A stretch of 64,000 nt of DNA from UBA11400 sp964550435 (GCA_964550435.1 CAZJZI010000004.1:1-64000), one strand, 5' to 3'. Shown: positions 24,250 to 33,751, counted from the stretch's first letter. The notes: generated by a model not told the origin, from the sequence alone. Made by a program: numbers and translations.

Positions 24250-26529
24250 ATGTCATTTTTCAGATCGAAGCTGATTGCCATCAGCTTCTTGGCCGTATTG
24301 ATTGCATTACCTGCTACAATCTACGCACAAAATCCAACCTCTTATACGCTACGAGGAATCATTACAGACTTTCAGACAGGGGAACCACTCGAATTTGCGA
24401 ATGTGCAACTCGTTCGTCTGTCCACAAACCAAGAAGTTATCTCCACTTCCAATTCTAATGGTATTTACGAGTTCAGGTCGGTTTTACGCGGAAGTTATCG
24501 TCTTTCGGTTCGTTTTATCGGATACCAGAACTTCAATGACACTTTGGTAGTCGACGGTAATATGCAATCAGTCACCCTTAATATCCGATTGCAACCAACT
24601 AGCCAGAATCTGAATGAAGTCGTTGTATCAGGAAATAAACAGCTTGATATCCAACGACCAGGTCAAGTAACCATCCGAAGCGAAGATTTTCGTCGAACTC
24701 CAACTCCAGCGGGTTCCGCCGATCTGATGGGCTACCTGCAATCCCAACCAGGTATCGTTGTAACAGGCGACCGAGGTGGTCAACTATTCGTTCGTGGAGG
24801 CCTCCCTTCCGAAAATATGGTCCTAATGGATGGCTCAATGGTATTTCAACCGTTCCACATTATCGGATTCTTCTCCATCTTCCCCGAAGAAGTGGTGTCT
24901 AAAGCAGACCTTTTCGCAGGGGGATTCGGTCCACGATATAGCGGACGTACTTCCTCGGTCATGGATGTGAAGTTAAAAAATGGTAACCTGTATGATCGCA
25001 AATGGTCTGCATCTTTGAGTCCGTACCTGTCATCATTATATTATGAAAGCCCAATTGAAGAGGGCAAAAGTTCGTTCTTTGTTTCTGCCCGAGGATCATT
25101 AATTGAAGAATCCAGTCAACTATACCTAAGTGAACAGCAGCCACTTAAGTTCAATAGCCAACTCATAAAATATAGCAATGTGAGTGAGCAGGGATTTAAT
25201 TGCTCGGCACACATGCTCAGAACTTACGACCGTGGTCAACTCGACTACACCAATGGATCCTATTTCAAATGGAATAACTTCGTAACCGGTGGACGCTGTT
25301 CCGGAGTTTCTCAATCATCCAATTTGTCATACTTCGAAATCAACATTGGTATTTCATATGCTTCCAATGAAGTCGGAACCGCAACTACACGCGGACGAAA
25401 CTCAAGTATAATGAAGTCGCAAATGGACGTTAACTTCATGCAGAATCTAGGTTCTACTCGTCTCGATTACGGTGCTTTTGTAGCGTTTAACGAACTTAGT
25501 TACGATATAGCTGACTTGTTTGCTGGTATCACGAGTAACGAGGAAACCATGATTAGCGTTGGTCTTTATACCGCATTGAATATTCCATTGGCAAAGAACA
25601 TATCTATCGATCCGGGAGTGGTGTTTACGACATATCTTGGGTATTTAAGTCCAAGTGTTGAACCACGTGTCCAAGCAACATGGTCACCTCGGGGCATACC
25701 AAACGAAAGATTGAATTTGGCGTGGGGCATGTACAAACAACCTATTGTTGGTATTGCCGATTTTAGGGATGCTGGTACTGCATTTACAGCTTATATGCCA
25801 ATTCCCGACGATAATCGTGCCCAAAGCGCTGAGCATTTCATGGCAGGTTGGCACCAACCCATCGGTCAATTCATAAATATGAGTATCGAAGGATATTACA
25901 AGCGTATCAAAGATGTTCCGGTATCGGTCTGGAGCAGTGTTGCACGTTTTACAACAGATCTGGCATATGCCGACGGTGAAGTTTTCGGTTCTGACTTCAG
26001 ATTCAATTTCAATCATCGATTCTTCTACGGAAGCATTGGTTACGGCTTTTCCTGGACCGAATATATCACTGCCCAGGATCACTTCAACACATGGTTTGGC
26101 GAGCCAGTCAAAGAATATCATCCTCCGCAAGACCGTCGTCATCAGTTGACACTTCAAACCGGTTATGAACGAGGATTATTTAAAGCGAACATTAGCTGGG
26201 TGTATGGCTCAGGTTTCCCATTCACTCAAGCAATGGGCTTTGATTCCTTTTATCGCTTCGAACAACAGATTCCAAATGTAACAGAGAATTACGGTACGCC
26301 GCGTGTCTTAATGGAAAAAGCATTTCGTGGTCGCCTTCCAGACTTCCATCGAATGGATGTCTCCGTCCAACAGGGTATTAACTGGGGACCCGCCCGCTTG
26401 AATCTACAAGGCGGGGTCTTGAACGCCTACAACTGGAACAACATTTTCTACTACGATGTGTTCAATCAGAACAAAATCATGCAGCTTCCATTGATGCCAT
26501 ATCTCTCCATTAAAATCGAATCGAAATAA
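24250..26529 (+). CDS. TonB-dependent receptor with carboxypeptidase-regulatory-like domain
   Basis: A 759-residue outer-membrane transporter. The signal peptide is residues 1-26 (ending TIYA), followed by a CarboxypepD_reg-like beta domain at about 30-115 (LRGIITDFQTGEPLEFANVQ, SVRFIGY). The plug is at about 130-245 (GYLQSQPGIVVTGDRGGQLF, RGGLPSENMVLMDG, FGPRYSGRTSSVMDV), then a 22-strand-type barrel. The next gene, a lipoprotein, starts 2 bp after its stop, the usual receptor-lipoprotein pairing. Substrate unknown. The plug resembles the DUF4249-linked receptor group rather than SusC. Confidence 0.92.
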   Translation: MSFFRSKLIAISFLAVLIALPATIYAQNPTSYTLRGIITDFQTGEPLEFANVQLVRLSTNQEVISTSNSNGIYEFRSVLRGSYRLSVRFIGYQNFNDTLVVDGNMQSVTLNIRLQPTSQNLNEVVVSGNKQLDIQRPGQVTIRSEDFRRTPTPAGSADLMGYLQSQPGIVVTGDRGGQLFVRGGLPSENMVLMDGSMVFQPFHIIGFFSIFPEEVVSKADLFAGGFGPRYSGRTSSVMDVKLKNGNLYDRKWSASLSPYLSSLYYESPIEEGKSSFFVSARGSLIEESSQLYLSEQQPLKFNSQLIKYSNVSEQGFNCSAHMLRTYDRGQLDYTNGSYFKWNNFVTGGRCSGVSQSSNLSYFEINIGISYASNEVGTATTRGRNSSIMKSQMDVNFMQNLGSTRLDYGAFVAFNELSYDIADLFAGITSNEETMISVGLYTALNIPLAKNISIDPGVVFTTYLGYLSPSVEPRVQATWSPRGIPNERLNLAWGMYKQPIVGIADFRDAGTAFTAYMPIPDDNRAQSAEHFMAGWHQPIGQFINMSIEGYYKRIKDVPVSVWSSVARFTTDLAYADGEVFGSDFRFNFNHRFFYGSIGYGFSWTEYITAQDHFNTWFGEPVKEYHPPQDRRHQLTLQTGYERGLFKANISWVYGSGFPFTQAMGFDSFYRFEQQIPNVTENYGTPRVLMEKAFRGRLPDFHRMDVSVQQGINWGPARLNLQGGVLNAYNWNNIFYYDVFNQNKIMQLPLMPYLSIKIESK

Positions 26530-26531
26530 CC

Positions 26532-27365
26532 ATGAACCGATTTAATACATTTATTTCCATATTAGTACTTGCTGGGATTGTTGCCTTTTCTGGATGTGAC
26601 GACACATTTGAACCACTTCAACCAAACAATAAGTATACTTTTTCAATCTACGGTACATTAGATGTAACAGCCGACACACAGTGGGTACGTGTTATGCCAA
26701 TTGGTGATCGATTGTTTAATGATACCCCGGAACCAAATGGGACTGTGGTAACATTAAAAAACCTCGATACCAATGCGACAATTATTCTCGAGGACTCTTT
26801 ATTTGTTTTTGGTGGACCTGCTTATGTGTGGAATTACTATACCACCTCCATCATTGAACCCGAAACGCGGTATGAACTCAAGGCTTCAAACCCTGATGGA
26901 AAATCGAGTTCAGCTACAATAGTGACTCCAAAAGCCCTGCAAATACCGCAAATTGGCTATAATAGACCCGCCGAAAGAGGTGAAGTTGAAGGTGAAACAG
27001 ATCAAAATTTAGTAGTGGCTGAAGTCATTTATTGGGCTCAATTTTTGGATGATATGGGTAACTGGACTGATCATGAGAAATACGTCATATCTGTACTAAG
27101 TGGTGCCTTTGTTAACCCGATTAGAAAAGAATTTAAGCTCAATTTTGATACAAGAAATATTCTATCCAGAAAAATGGGAATTGCATTTAATCGCATCCGA
27201 ATAGACAATGTTTATGTTAGAGTTGCTGTTGCAGACACTACCTGGCCATCCTATATGGATTTAACCGATGAAGAAGCTGTTATGCCAGATGTAGTTTCAA
27301 ATGTTAATTTCGGCACTGGCTATGTAGCAACAGTGTCAAGTCATTACCTACCCGTTCCACGATAA
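26532..27365 (+). CDS. DUF4249-like lipoprotein paired with the TonB receptor
   Basis: A 277-residue lipoprotein. The signal peptide ends in lipobox AFSGC (Cys at about residue 22). The body is beta-rich, with KYTFSIYGTLDVTADTQWVR near the N-terminus and ETRYELKASNPDGKSSSATIV, as in DUF4249 proteins next to TonB receptors. Only 2 bp separate it from the receptor gene. It is noticeably more AT-rich than the receptor. Probably a surface or periplasmic partner in substrate capture; substrate unknown. Confidence 0.78.
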   Translation: MNRFNTFISILVLAGIVAFSGCDDTFEPLQPNNKYTFSIYGTLDVTADTQWVRVMPIGDRLFNDTPEPNGTVVTLKNLDTNATIILEDSLFVFGGPAYVWNYYTTSIIEPETRYELKASNPDGKSSSATIVTPKALQIPQIGYNRPAERGEVEGETDQNLVVAEVIYWAQFLDDMGNWTDHEKYVISVLSGAFVNPIRKEFKLNFDTRNILSRKMGIAFNRIRIDNVYVRVAVADTTWPSYMDLTDEEAVMPDVVSNVNFGTGYVATVSSHYLPVPR

Positions 27366-27402
27366 TTATTAAATCTTTAGGGTTCGACAGTACTCTGAGT
27401 TG

Positions 27403-27858
27403 CTACTTCATTTTTTGAGAGGCCGCCACTGCGAGCGCATCTACTCTGTTATTGCGATCATCGGTAGAGTGGCCTTTAACTTTTTTCCAGGTGACGGAAT
27501 GTGGTTCGATTGCATCAAGCATTTCCATCCATAAATCCTGATTTTCAACCGGTTTTTTGTCTGCCTTCTTCCATCCACGTTTAATCCATCCATCGATCCA
27601 TCTATCTTTGAATGCATTAATGATTAATGCACTGTCGCTGCAAATGGTAACATGACAGGGTTTGTTTAATGCCTGAAGCCCCCGGATAATGGCAGTCATT
27701 TCCATTCGATTGTTCGTTGTATTGGCTTCTCCTCCAGACAACTCCTTAGACACTCCGTTCCACTCAAGTAAAACACCCCAACCGCCCGGACCGGGATTTC
27801 CGCTGCAAGCACCATCGGTATACATTAAAACTTCGGGTTTCATCGACGATTTAGTCAT
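27403..27858 (-). CDS. rnhA: Ribonuclease HI
   Basis: Degrades the RNA strand of RNA-DNA hybrids. The catalytic carboxylates are in YTDGACSGNPGPGGWG, TNNRMEMTA, CSDSALIIN and DDRNNRVDALA; the handle region KRGWKKADKKPVENQDLW is present. I chose ATG 27858 over the TTG one codon upstream because AAGGTG lies at a suitable distance. The pyrF stop is only 4 bp upstream, so pyrF-rnhA is probably one transcript. The length of about 151 residues is typical. Confidence 0.96.
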   Translation of the reverse strand: MTKSSMKPEVLMYTDGACSGNPGPGGWGVLLEWNGVSKELSGGEANTTNNRMEMTAIIRGLQALNKPCHVTICSDSALIINAFKDRWIDGWIKRGWKKADKKPVENQDLWMEMLDAIEPHSVTWKKVKGHSTDDRNNRVDALAVAASQKMK

Positions 27859-27862
27859 CAAA

Positions 27863-28723
27863 TCACCTTTTTAAATTCTTTAACGCCTGCATTGTTATCG
27901 GGCCTAATGAATCGATATATGACATCGTAGCATCACGAACCATCTTCTTGAAATCCTCATCTGTCTTTGTTTCAGTTGCATACAAAATAGCTCTGCTAAC
28001 ATTAACGATCGGCAGACCGTTGTGTTGACCCAATGCTTCCTGTAGCTCCAAAACGTCCCCACCCTGAGCTCCAACGCCAGGGATAAGAAGCGTAGCATCA
28101 GAATAATGGTTGATGACTTTCTGGACTAACTCCGGACGCGTAGCACCTATAACCATTCCGGGATGGCCTGATGAAACACCGTTTCGTTTATTCAGTTCAT
28201 GTGCAATGAATTCTGCCATCATTTCGAAACCGGCAAAGGGCTTCATCAAAAAATCATTAGCACCTGGATTAGAAGTTAGTGTTAGTGTAAAGATCCCTTT
28301 AGTACTATCTGTGAGAAAAGGATCAAGGGTTTCAAAACCCATTAGCGGTGATAGCGTTACCGAATCACACTTCCATGATTTGAAAAAAGCCTCTGCATAT
28401 TTAGATGCTGTGTTCCCAATATCTCCACGTTTCGCGTCTGCAATTGAAATCAGATCTTCTGGAATCCGCTGTATCACCGATTCAAAGCTTCGAATACCTT
28501 CAGATCCCAAAGCTTCAAAAAAGGCAAGATTGGGTTTGTAGGCAATAACCAGATCTTTCGTTGCATCTATAACAAGTCGACAGAACTCAGTAACAGTTGC
28601 CGAAGTGGTATTGTGTCTTCTACGAATGAACTCAGGAATTCGGGCAGGATCCGGATCTAATCCGACACAAAGTACGGTATTTCTGGATTCAACGGCGTGA
28701 TGGAGTTTTTCAGTGAATTTCAT
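27863..28723 (-). CDS. pyrF: Orotidine 5'-phosphate decarboxylase (type 2)
   Basis: The last step of UMP synthesis. The type 2 signature is IADAKRGDIGNTASKYAEAF (about residues 93-112), with VLCVGLDPDPARIPEFI near the N-terminus, AYKPNLAFFEALG, and the phosphate-binding PGVGAQGGD near 230. The chosen start MKFTEKLHHAV at 28723 matches the family's N-terminus; 20 codons upstream are unconserved. rnhA follows directly. 286 residues. Confidence 0.95.
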   Translation of the reverse strand: MKFTEKLHHAVESRNTVLCVGLDPDPARIPEFIRRRHNTTSATVTEFCRLVIDATKDLVIAYKPNLAFFEALGSEGIRSFESVIQRIPEDLISIADAKRGDIGNTASKYAEAFFKSWKCDSVTLSPLMGFETLDPFLTDSTKGIFTLTLTSNPGANDFLMKPFAGFEMMAEFIAHELNKRNGVSSGHPGMVIGATRPELVQKVINHYSDATLLIPGVGAQGGDVLELQEALGQHNGLPIVNVSRAILYATETKTDEDFKKMVRDATMSYIDSLGPITMQALKNLKR

Positions 28724-28790
28724 TTGGGATAAGAACTGTTGGCCCTTTAAAGTTGTCGTAAAATAGCAAGTTTGACGATTCAATCTTCAT

Positions 28791-28829
28791 CAAAAAAACA
28801 AAAGCCCGAAAGACATCGTCCTTCGGGCT
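28791..28829 (-). terminator. Rho-independent terminator for the downstream TonB receptor gene
   Basis: On the minus strand AGCCCGAA (28829-28822) pairs with TTCGGGCT (28810-28803), extended by GAC/GTC past one mismatch. A T-rich run (TTTGTTTTTTT) follows, 30 bp after the receptor stop codon. Confidence 0.88.
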
Positions 28830-28859
28830 CTTGAATCACATATATCTACGACGAGAAAA

Positions 28860-31658
28860 TTAGAACGAATATCCTACAGTCATCAGATACAATCTGCCGA
28901 TTGATGGTGTACCAGCAAATTGAACCTGATTATCGTTCAACATGTTAGTTCCCATAATCGAGAAACGCAATCCAGGGACATCCTGAACATCGAATCCTGC
29001 ATTGATATCAAGACTTGAGTAGTTATCGATATTCTCATACTCGCCAGTTGCAGTATTCAGAGTTGAGTAGATGCCTGACGAAATCGGGAATCCTTCAACA
29101 AAACGGAAACGAGCGGTAAAATCAAACCCAGAATTGCGGTTGTCATAACCGAATCCAACCATGTATTTATTCTGAGGAGCGTTAAGGAAAATATTGAAAT
29201 CAGGATTTCCATCCAGATTCAACCATTTTTCTTCAGAAACATAGGAGTAGTTACCCATAACGCGGAACTCATTGTCGATCAGGTATTCGAAGCCGGTATC
29301 AATACCCCAGTATTCGATTTCACCGAAGTTACGATAGGTCAAGATTACTGCGTTGCGATCGAAAGCTTCACGTGGAGTTACAACACCAAGCGGAAGTCCA
29401 CCGATTCCAGCACCAACTTGTCCGGCGATGAATGCGGCCTGACCTTGAGCCATTTGTGGATTCATACCCTGAGATACGAATACATTAGTCAGGTACTGTG
29501 TCAGGTATGCAGCAGCATTGGCACCACTAACAAACACGTTCGGAGTCTCTACAAGAAGTGGACCAACGAAGTTCTGCGCTTTTGTGTAGTACACGTCAGC
29601 TGACAGAAGTAATCTGTTGTCGATGATACCTTTGTAGCCGATTTCGAAGGTATTGTAGGTGGTAGGCTTGATCGCTGAGATGTCAGTTACATTAGATACA
29701 GGATCAAAACTACCAGTGTTCGTATTTAGATTAGCTAATCCCATTCCTATGGTAGCATAATTTCCGCCGGCTGGATTGGCAGAACCAGGAATTGGAGCCT
29801 GAGCCATGGCAGGTGCCAGAGGAGCAAGTGCAGGATTAGAAGCAAACAACGCTTGAAGAGCGCTTCTCATCAGAGCCCAGGTCGCTGGATCCTGTGTATT
29901 CAATGCAAACGGAGGAGTTCCGGATGGAGCCAGGTTAGACACCCACAACGGACGACCATTAGCATCTCGCTCAAAAGTAAATCCACTACCTGGTACACCT
30001 TGAGCTCTTAGACTCAAGTTATAGAACCCACCTATTGGAATTTGTGCTGCAAGAAGATCCAGGAAGAGGTTATTAGATGAAGGAGTACTGAAAGAACGGT
30101 TGTAGGTGAAACGGAAGTTCTGATTTTGAATCGGACGAACAACCAATGCAGCTCTTGGTGAGAATACTGGATCATTCAATTTGGAGTGTTTATCTACACG
30201 GAATGAACCCAGAAGATCCACTTTTTCAGACATAGACCATTTGGTTTGTAAGTACCCACCAAACTCATTGTAAACGTCTTCATCTTCGTAACGTCCATTG
30301 ATCGTTCCTTCGGTTCGTGGAGTAGTTTGGAGAAAATCCGCTCCGTATACGAAGTTGAATTTACCCCAGTCTGCCGAATGCTGTACTTGAGCTACGGTCA
30401 GGAATGATTTGTCAATAATAGGCAGACCGGTTGGAATAATGTATGTATCACCAGAATTGGAGTTGTTTACAAATGCCTGTGCAAACCAGTTTTTGTAAAG
30501 GAATCGCATCTGAGCATAAGAGTAGGTCCAGTCAATAGCTTGTCCAGCACCCAAACCTGTAAGGTCAATGTTGCTTGAACGGTTAAATCCGGTATTTAAA
30601 ATCATCGTAAAATCATCGTTGACGCGATAGTCAAATCGGGCATCAAGTCCAAGCTTCTCGATGTCATAATCACGTACACCAATACGTGATGCAACACCTG
30701 GATCCTGAGCATTAACTGGTCTGGCAAAGTATGCACTTCGGGCATTCAACTCCTGATCACGGTATATATTTCCCTCAGGCAACTCATACTCTTGAGCCTG
30801 TAGGAATTGACCAGAAACCTTAATACCAAATTTATCATTGAAATTATGAGCCGTACGGAACTGGGCCTTCATGAAACTTTGCTCGCCATAGGTCACAGAC
30901 ACATTGGTACCAGTGGAAGTCAACGGCGACTTGGTGATCATGTGCATCACACCAGAATTTGTGTTCGGGCCATAAAGTGCTGCTCCAGGACCAAGTACCA
31001 ATTCAACACTTTCAATGTCGTCATTTGTTGCTGGAATAAAGTGCATGATGTTTGCACGCAGAGAAGGTACATGTGCAATACGGTTATCAGTCAAAACCAG
31101 TAATGATCCGGAGAAAATGTTGTTAAATCCACGGGTTACTGCCGTTTGAGAAATCACACCCTGCTGTGCAATATCAACTGCCGTCAATCCTTTGATATAC
31201 TCAGCCGGACTCATTGCGTTCACATTCTGAATATCACGTGGTGTAACTACCTGAATTGAAGCCGGGGCCTCCGTTACTTTTTCAGCTGCTTTAGAAGCCG
31301 AAACAACAACAGGGTTCAGACTCACACCCGGAGTCATTTCTACCGTAATGGTCGTTACATTACCATCCGTAATTGATATTTCTGTAATCCGCACATCGAC
31401 ATAGCCGACATAGCTTACTCTCGCGGTATAAGTACCTGCTGAAAGATTTGAGAATGTGAACTGACCGTCGATTCCTGAGTATGTTCCTCTTGAAACACCG
31501 GAATTATCCAACTGCAATAAAATACTGGCTCCAACTAATCGTTCACCAGTCGAATTGTCAGTCACAGATCCGGTCAATGTACCTTGAGCAAATGCTATTT
31601 GAGCAAATGCTATCAGGCAGACGAACAAAAGAAAGGCTTTGTTGATTCGGAAAATCAT
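28860..31658 (-). CDS. TonB-dependent receptor with carboxypeptidase-regulatory-like domain
   Basis: A 932-residue outer-membrane receptor. The signal peptide ends IAFA before QGTLTG (about residue 25). A regulatory-like domain at about 25-112 (GSVTDNSTGERLVGASILLQ, YTARVSYVGYVDV) precedes a plug at about 120-240 (PASIQVVTPRDIQNVNAMSP, VTRGFNNIFSGSL, VELVLGPGAALYGPNTNSGV, MHMITKSP). The barrel ends LYLMTVGYSF. The plug is of the siderophore/vitamin type rather than SusC, and no SusD-like gene is adjacent. It is monocistronic, with a good TTTG-N19-TATTTTTC promoter, a 20-bp palindrome at the predicted start site and a terminator downstream, so it is probably repressor-controlled. Confidence 0.93.
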   Translation of the reverse strand: MIFRINKAFLLFVCLIAFAQIAFAQGTLTGSVTDNSTGERLVGASILLQLDNSGVSRGTYSGIDGQFTFSNLSAGTYTARVSYVGYVDVRITEISITDGNVTTITVEMTPGVSLNPVVVSASKAAEKVTEAPASIQVVTPRDIQNVNAMSPAEYIKGLTAVDIAQQGVISQTAVTRGFNNIFSGSLLVLTDNRIAHVPSLRANIMHFIPATNDDIESVELVLGPGAALYGPNTNSGVMHMITKSPLTSTGTNVSVTYGEQSFMKAQFRTAHNFNDKFGIKVSGQFLQAQEYELPEGNIYRDQELNARSAYFARPVNAQDPGVASRIGVRDYDIEKLGLDARFDYRVNDDFTMILNTGFNRSSNIDLTGLGAGQAIDWTYSYAQMRFLYKNWFAQAFVNNSNSGDTYIIPTGLPIIDKSFLTVAQVQHSADWGKFNFVYGADFLQTTPRTEGTINGRYEDEDVYNEFGGYLQTKWSMSEKVDLLGSFRVDKHSKLNDPVFSPRAALVVRPIQNQNFRFTYNRSFSTPSSNNLFLDLLAAQIPIGGFYNLSLRAQGVPGSGFTFERDANGRPLWVSNLAPSGTPPFALNTQDPATWALMRSALQALFASNPALAPLAPAMAQAPIPGSANPAGGNYATIGMGLANLNTNTGSFDPVSNVTDISAIKPTTYNTFEIGYKGIIDNRLLLSADVYYTKAQNFVGPLLVETPNVFVSGANAAAYLTQYLTNVFVSQGMNPQMAQGQAAFIAGQVGAGIGGLPLGVVTPREAFDRNAVILTYRNFGEIEYWGIDTGFEYLIDNEFRVMGNYSYVSEEKWLNLDGNPDFNIFLNAPQNKYMVGFGYDNRNSGFDFTARFRFVEGFPISSGIYSTLNTATGEYENIDNYSSLDINAGFDVQDVPGLRFSIMGTNMLNDNQVQFAGTPSIGRLYLMTVGYSF

Positions 31659-31723
31659 ACGTACCCCGTAGTTAATTGATTTGTTTGTAAGTAGTTAAGC
31701 GACTTTGACGAACTTCCAGACAC

Positions 31724-31743
31724 ATATGGAAGCCCTTCCATAT
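31724..31743. promoter_or_regulatory. 20-bp palindrome overlapping the predicted transcription start of the TonB receptor
   Basis: ATATGGAAGCCCTTCCATAT has perfect 9-bp arms with a 2-bp centre. It lies next to the -7 element and over the predicted start (about 31740). A further CTTCCA at 31713-31718 can pair with TGGAAG at 31727-31732, so an alternative RNA hairpin is also possible. The position suits a repressor operator. It does not resemble a Fur box. Confidence 0.65.
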
Positions 31744-31746
31744 TCC

Positions 31747-31777
31747 GAAAAATAATTGAAATCTTAGTGAAGTCAAA
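31747..31777 (-). promoter_or_regulatory. Bacteroidota-type promoter (TTTG-N19-TATTTTTC)
   Basis: On the minus strand TTTG (31777-31774) is followed after 19 nt by TATTTTTC (31754-31747). This matches the -33 TTTG/-7 TAnnTTTG consensus of Bacteroidota with one change. The start site is predicted near 31740, about 80 nt before the receptor ATG. Confidence 0.65.
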
Positions 31778-31812
31778 CGAAAATAATGATTCCCTAATAA
31801 ATATTCGTGATT

Positions 31813-32463
31813 CTAATAAAATGCTGTGTCTGGGAAAACCTCTTCAAAACCATGTGGTGGACTAGCTAATGACCAGGTTTCGAAGTAAAGATATCGCTCA
31901 CTTTTCATGCGTTTTCCATTGATGCTAAAGAATCTGAAATCACTAGCTATCAATGGTTTATATGCATAAAAAAACTCTCTGTAAATATTTTTTCTTGAGT
32001 ACAATTGAAGGTCGAATCCATGATGGGCACGGACCTTAAATAACACCATATCGCCTCGATCAAGTATTTCTGTCAGTTCGCCCAGACGTTCACGAAAACT
32101 TTCGGCTGTCTCCAGGTCAGCGAACGGAGCAATTTCACCATCTGACTTCTGGATTACAATCGCACTGCCGATTTCAGTGTTCGCCAGTGCCTCTTCAAGC
32201 GAGTCAAACCGTTGATGTTGACTCGTCACGAAAGCGGCCTCACCAATGCCTGTCTCAAAGGCTTTGAACATCCTTGGATAGTGTGAGACCGCATTAAATC
32301 CGAATTTCTGTTCTTTCATGTCAGTAGCGGACAAATAAAACTGGCTGTATGTAGGTGTCGGCTTCAGAAAATCCTCCAGTGATGAAGGTTCATGGCGTGA
32401 TTTAACCGGATTTACCGGATTCAACACCATATCATGCTCAAACACTAACTTGAATAAGGTCAT
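31813..32463 (-). CDS. Hypothetical protein
   Basis: A 216-residue, probably soluble protein that I do not recognise. It has no signal peptide or membrane segment. An N-terminal half (PTYSQFYLSATDMKEQKFGF, ALANTEIGSAIVIQKSDGEI) leads to an aromatic, basic C-terminal half (RAHHGFDLQLYSRKNIYREF, RFFSINGKRMKSERYLYFET). It starts 36 bp after the tsaD stop and may be read with it. The stop lies 154 bp upstream of the TonB receptor gene, just beyond that gene's promoter. The sequence gives no functional clue. Confidence 0.7.
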   Translation of the reverse strand: MTLFKLVFEHDMVLNPVNPVKSRHEPSSLEDFLKPTPTYSQFYLSATDMKEQKFGFNAVSHYPRMFKAFETGIGEAAFVTSQHQRFDSLEEALANTEIGSAIVIQKSDGEIAPFADLETAESFRERLGELTEILDRGDMVLFKVRAHHGFDLQLYSRKNIYREFFYAYKPLIASDFRFFSINGKRMKSERYLYFETWSLASPPHGFEEVFPDTAFY

Positions 32464-32499
32464 AACTATCTACTATTCCAATCTTCTAATCTATTATAA

Positions 32500-33501
32500 T
32501 TACACATGCATGCTGGCGAACGGCTCTAGAGCCATAGAGTCAAATTGTCCGTTAAGAGCTTTAAAGTACCCGGTAACCGCGATCATGGCCGCATTATCGG
32601 TACAGTACACAGGATGTGGAATGAACAATTCCTTGCGACGTTTTCGTGCCAAAGTACTCATTTTCTCACGCAACATACTATTTGCGGATACGCCTCCCGC
32701 CAAAACAATTGATGAAACATCGTAATTTTTCAGGGCTTTATCCACCTTTTTAACGAGGACTTCCGTGATGGCATGACTTATGCTCGCACATAGGTCGTTT
32801 CCGTGTTTTTCAAGGTAATCTGTCCGTTCTTCGGCTGGAATCGCCTCCAAATGATACAAAACCGAGGTTTTGAGCCCCGAAAAGCTGAATTCATAGCCTT
32901 CGTTGAGCAAAGCCTGAGGGAACTTCACGAAATTTGCGTCACCATTTCGGGCTCGTTTGTCCATTTCTGGGCCACCTGGATATGGCAGACCCAGGATTTT
33001 CGCAGTTTTGTCAAATGCCTCACCCGCTGCATCGTCGCGGGTATCACCCAATACCTCGTGATCCAGAAATCCGCGTACTAAAACAAGACGGGTGTGTCCG
33101 CCAGACACGATTAGCGCAAGAAACGGATACTCGGGCTTCGCCTCAATGAAATTGGCATAAATATGAGCATCAATATGATTCACGCCTATCAGCGGAATGT
33201 CCCGGCTGAGTGAAAGTCCCTTGGCGAAGCTCAATCCCACCAGCAACGCGCCCATCAGTCCAGGACCATGAGTAACGGCAACTGCGTCAATATCATCGAT
33301 CGACATTCCGGCTTCGGCCAACGCCTGATCCGTGACGCTCCATATCGTTTTCTGATGCGCTCTGGAAGCCAGCTCCGGCACTACTCCCCCGAACTTCCTG
33401 TGAATCGCCTGCGAAGCAATCACATTCGATAACAGTCCACGATCGGAATACACCGCCGCTGCCGTCTCGTCGCAAGAGGATTCAATACCTAAAATGTTCA
33501 T
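32500..33501 (-). CDS. tsaD: tRNA N6-threonylcarbamoyladenosine synthase catalytic subunit
   Basis: Transfers threonylcarbamoyl to A37 of ANN-decoding tRNAs, with TsaB and TsaE (not in this window). The features are the ASKHA fold, ILGIESSCDETAAAVYSDRG at the N-terminus, metal-binding histidines in GVNHIDAHIYANF (about residues 105-117), SGGHTRLVLV, GEAFDKTAKILGLPYPGGPE, and AGGVSANSMLR near 268. I chose ATG 33501 because the protein begins MNILGIES as usual; 23 codons upstream run into repeat DNA. 333 residues is normal. Confidence 0.96.
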   Translation of the reverse strand: MNILGIESSCDETAAAVYSDRGLLSNVIASQAIHRKFGGVVPELASRAHQKTIWSVTDQALAEAGMSIDDIDAVAVTHGPGLMGALLVGLSFAKGLSLSRDIPLIGVNHIDAHIYANFIEAKPEYPFLALIVSGGHTRLVLVRGFLDHEVLGDTRDDAAGEAFDKTAKILGLPYPGGPEMDKRARNGDANFVKFPQALLNEGYEFSFSGLKTSVLYHLEAIPAEERTDYLEKHGNDLCASISHAITEVLVKKVDKALKNYDVSSIVLAGGVSANSMLREKMSTLARKRRKELFIPHPVYCTDNAAMIAVTGYFKALNGQFDSMALEPFASMHV

Positions 33502-33540
33502 AGACCAAAGATACAGCTTTTGGCGCTTAGATTGGAGACC

Positions 33541-33641
33541 ATAGTGCGTAGTACACAGTACACAGCACACAGATAACGCTTGTAAAGAGATGAGGGATAA
33601 GGGACCCCACTCCCCACTTCCTATTTCCTACTCCCTACTAA
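33541..33641. repeat. Composite of short-period words between tsaD and the dnaK terminator
   Basis: Consecutive degenerate word repeats: AGTACACAGTACACAGCACACAG (33548-33570 region), then GAGATGAGGGATAAGGGA (33589-33606), then ACTCCCC, ACTTCCT, ATTTCCT, ACTCCCT. Each word type recurs elsewhere (8152-8163, 8327-8389, 9665-9690). The gap from 33502 to 33719 contains nothing else I can identify apart from a short TTCGGC-GAA-GCCGAA hairpin at 33704-33718. Confidence 0.75.
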
Positions 33642-33719
33642 TTCGAAACAGAATGGAATAAATACAATCAACCGTTTACTGTTTTCGGTTTACGCCATTT
33701 TTTTTCGGCGAAGCCGAAC

Positions 33720-33751
33720 AAAAAAGGCCCCTCACATCACTGCGAGAGGCC
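33720..33751 (-). terminator. Rho-independent terminator of the hsp20-dnaK unit
   Basis: On the minus strand GGCCTCTC (33751-33744) pairs with GAGGGGCC (33733-33726), with one G-T wobble, followed by TTTTTT, 32 bp after the dnaK stop. Confidence 0.9.

Noticed and set aside
33704..33718. TTCGGC-GAA-GCCGAA hairpin downstream of dnaK
   Set aside because: On neither strand does a U-run follow the stem in the right place; the neighbouring hairpin at 33720-33751 is the convincing terminator.
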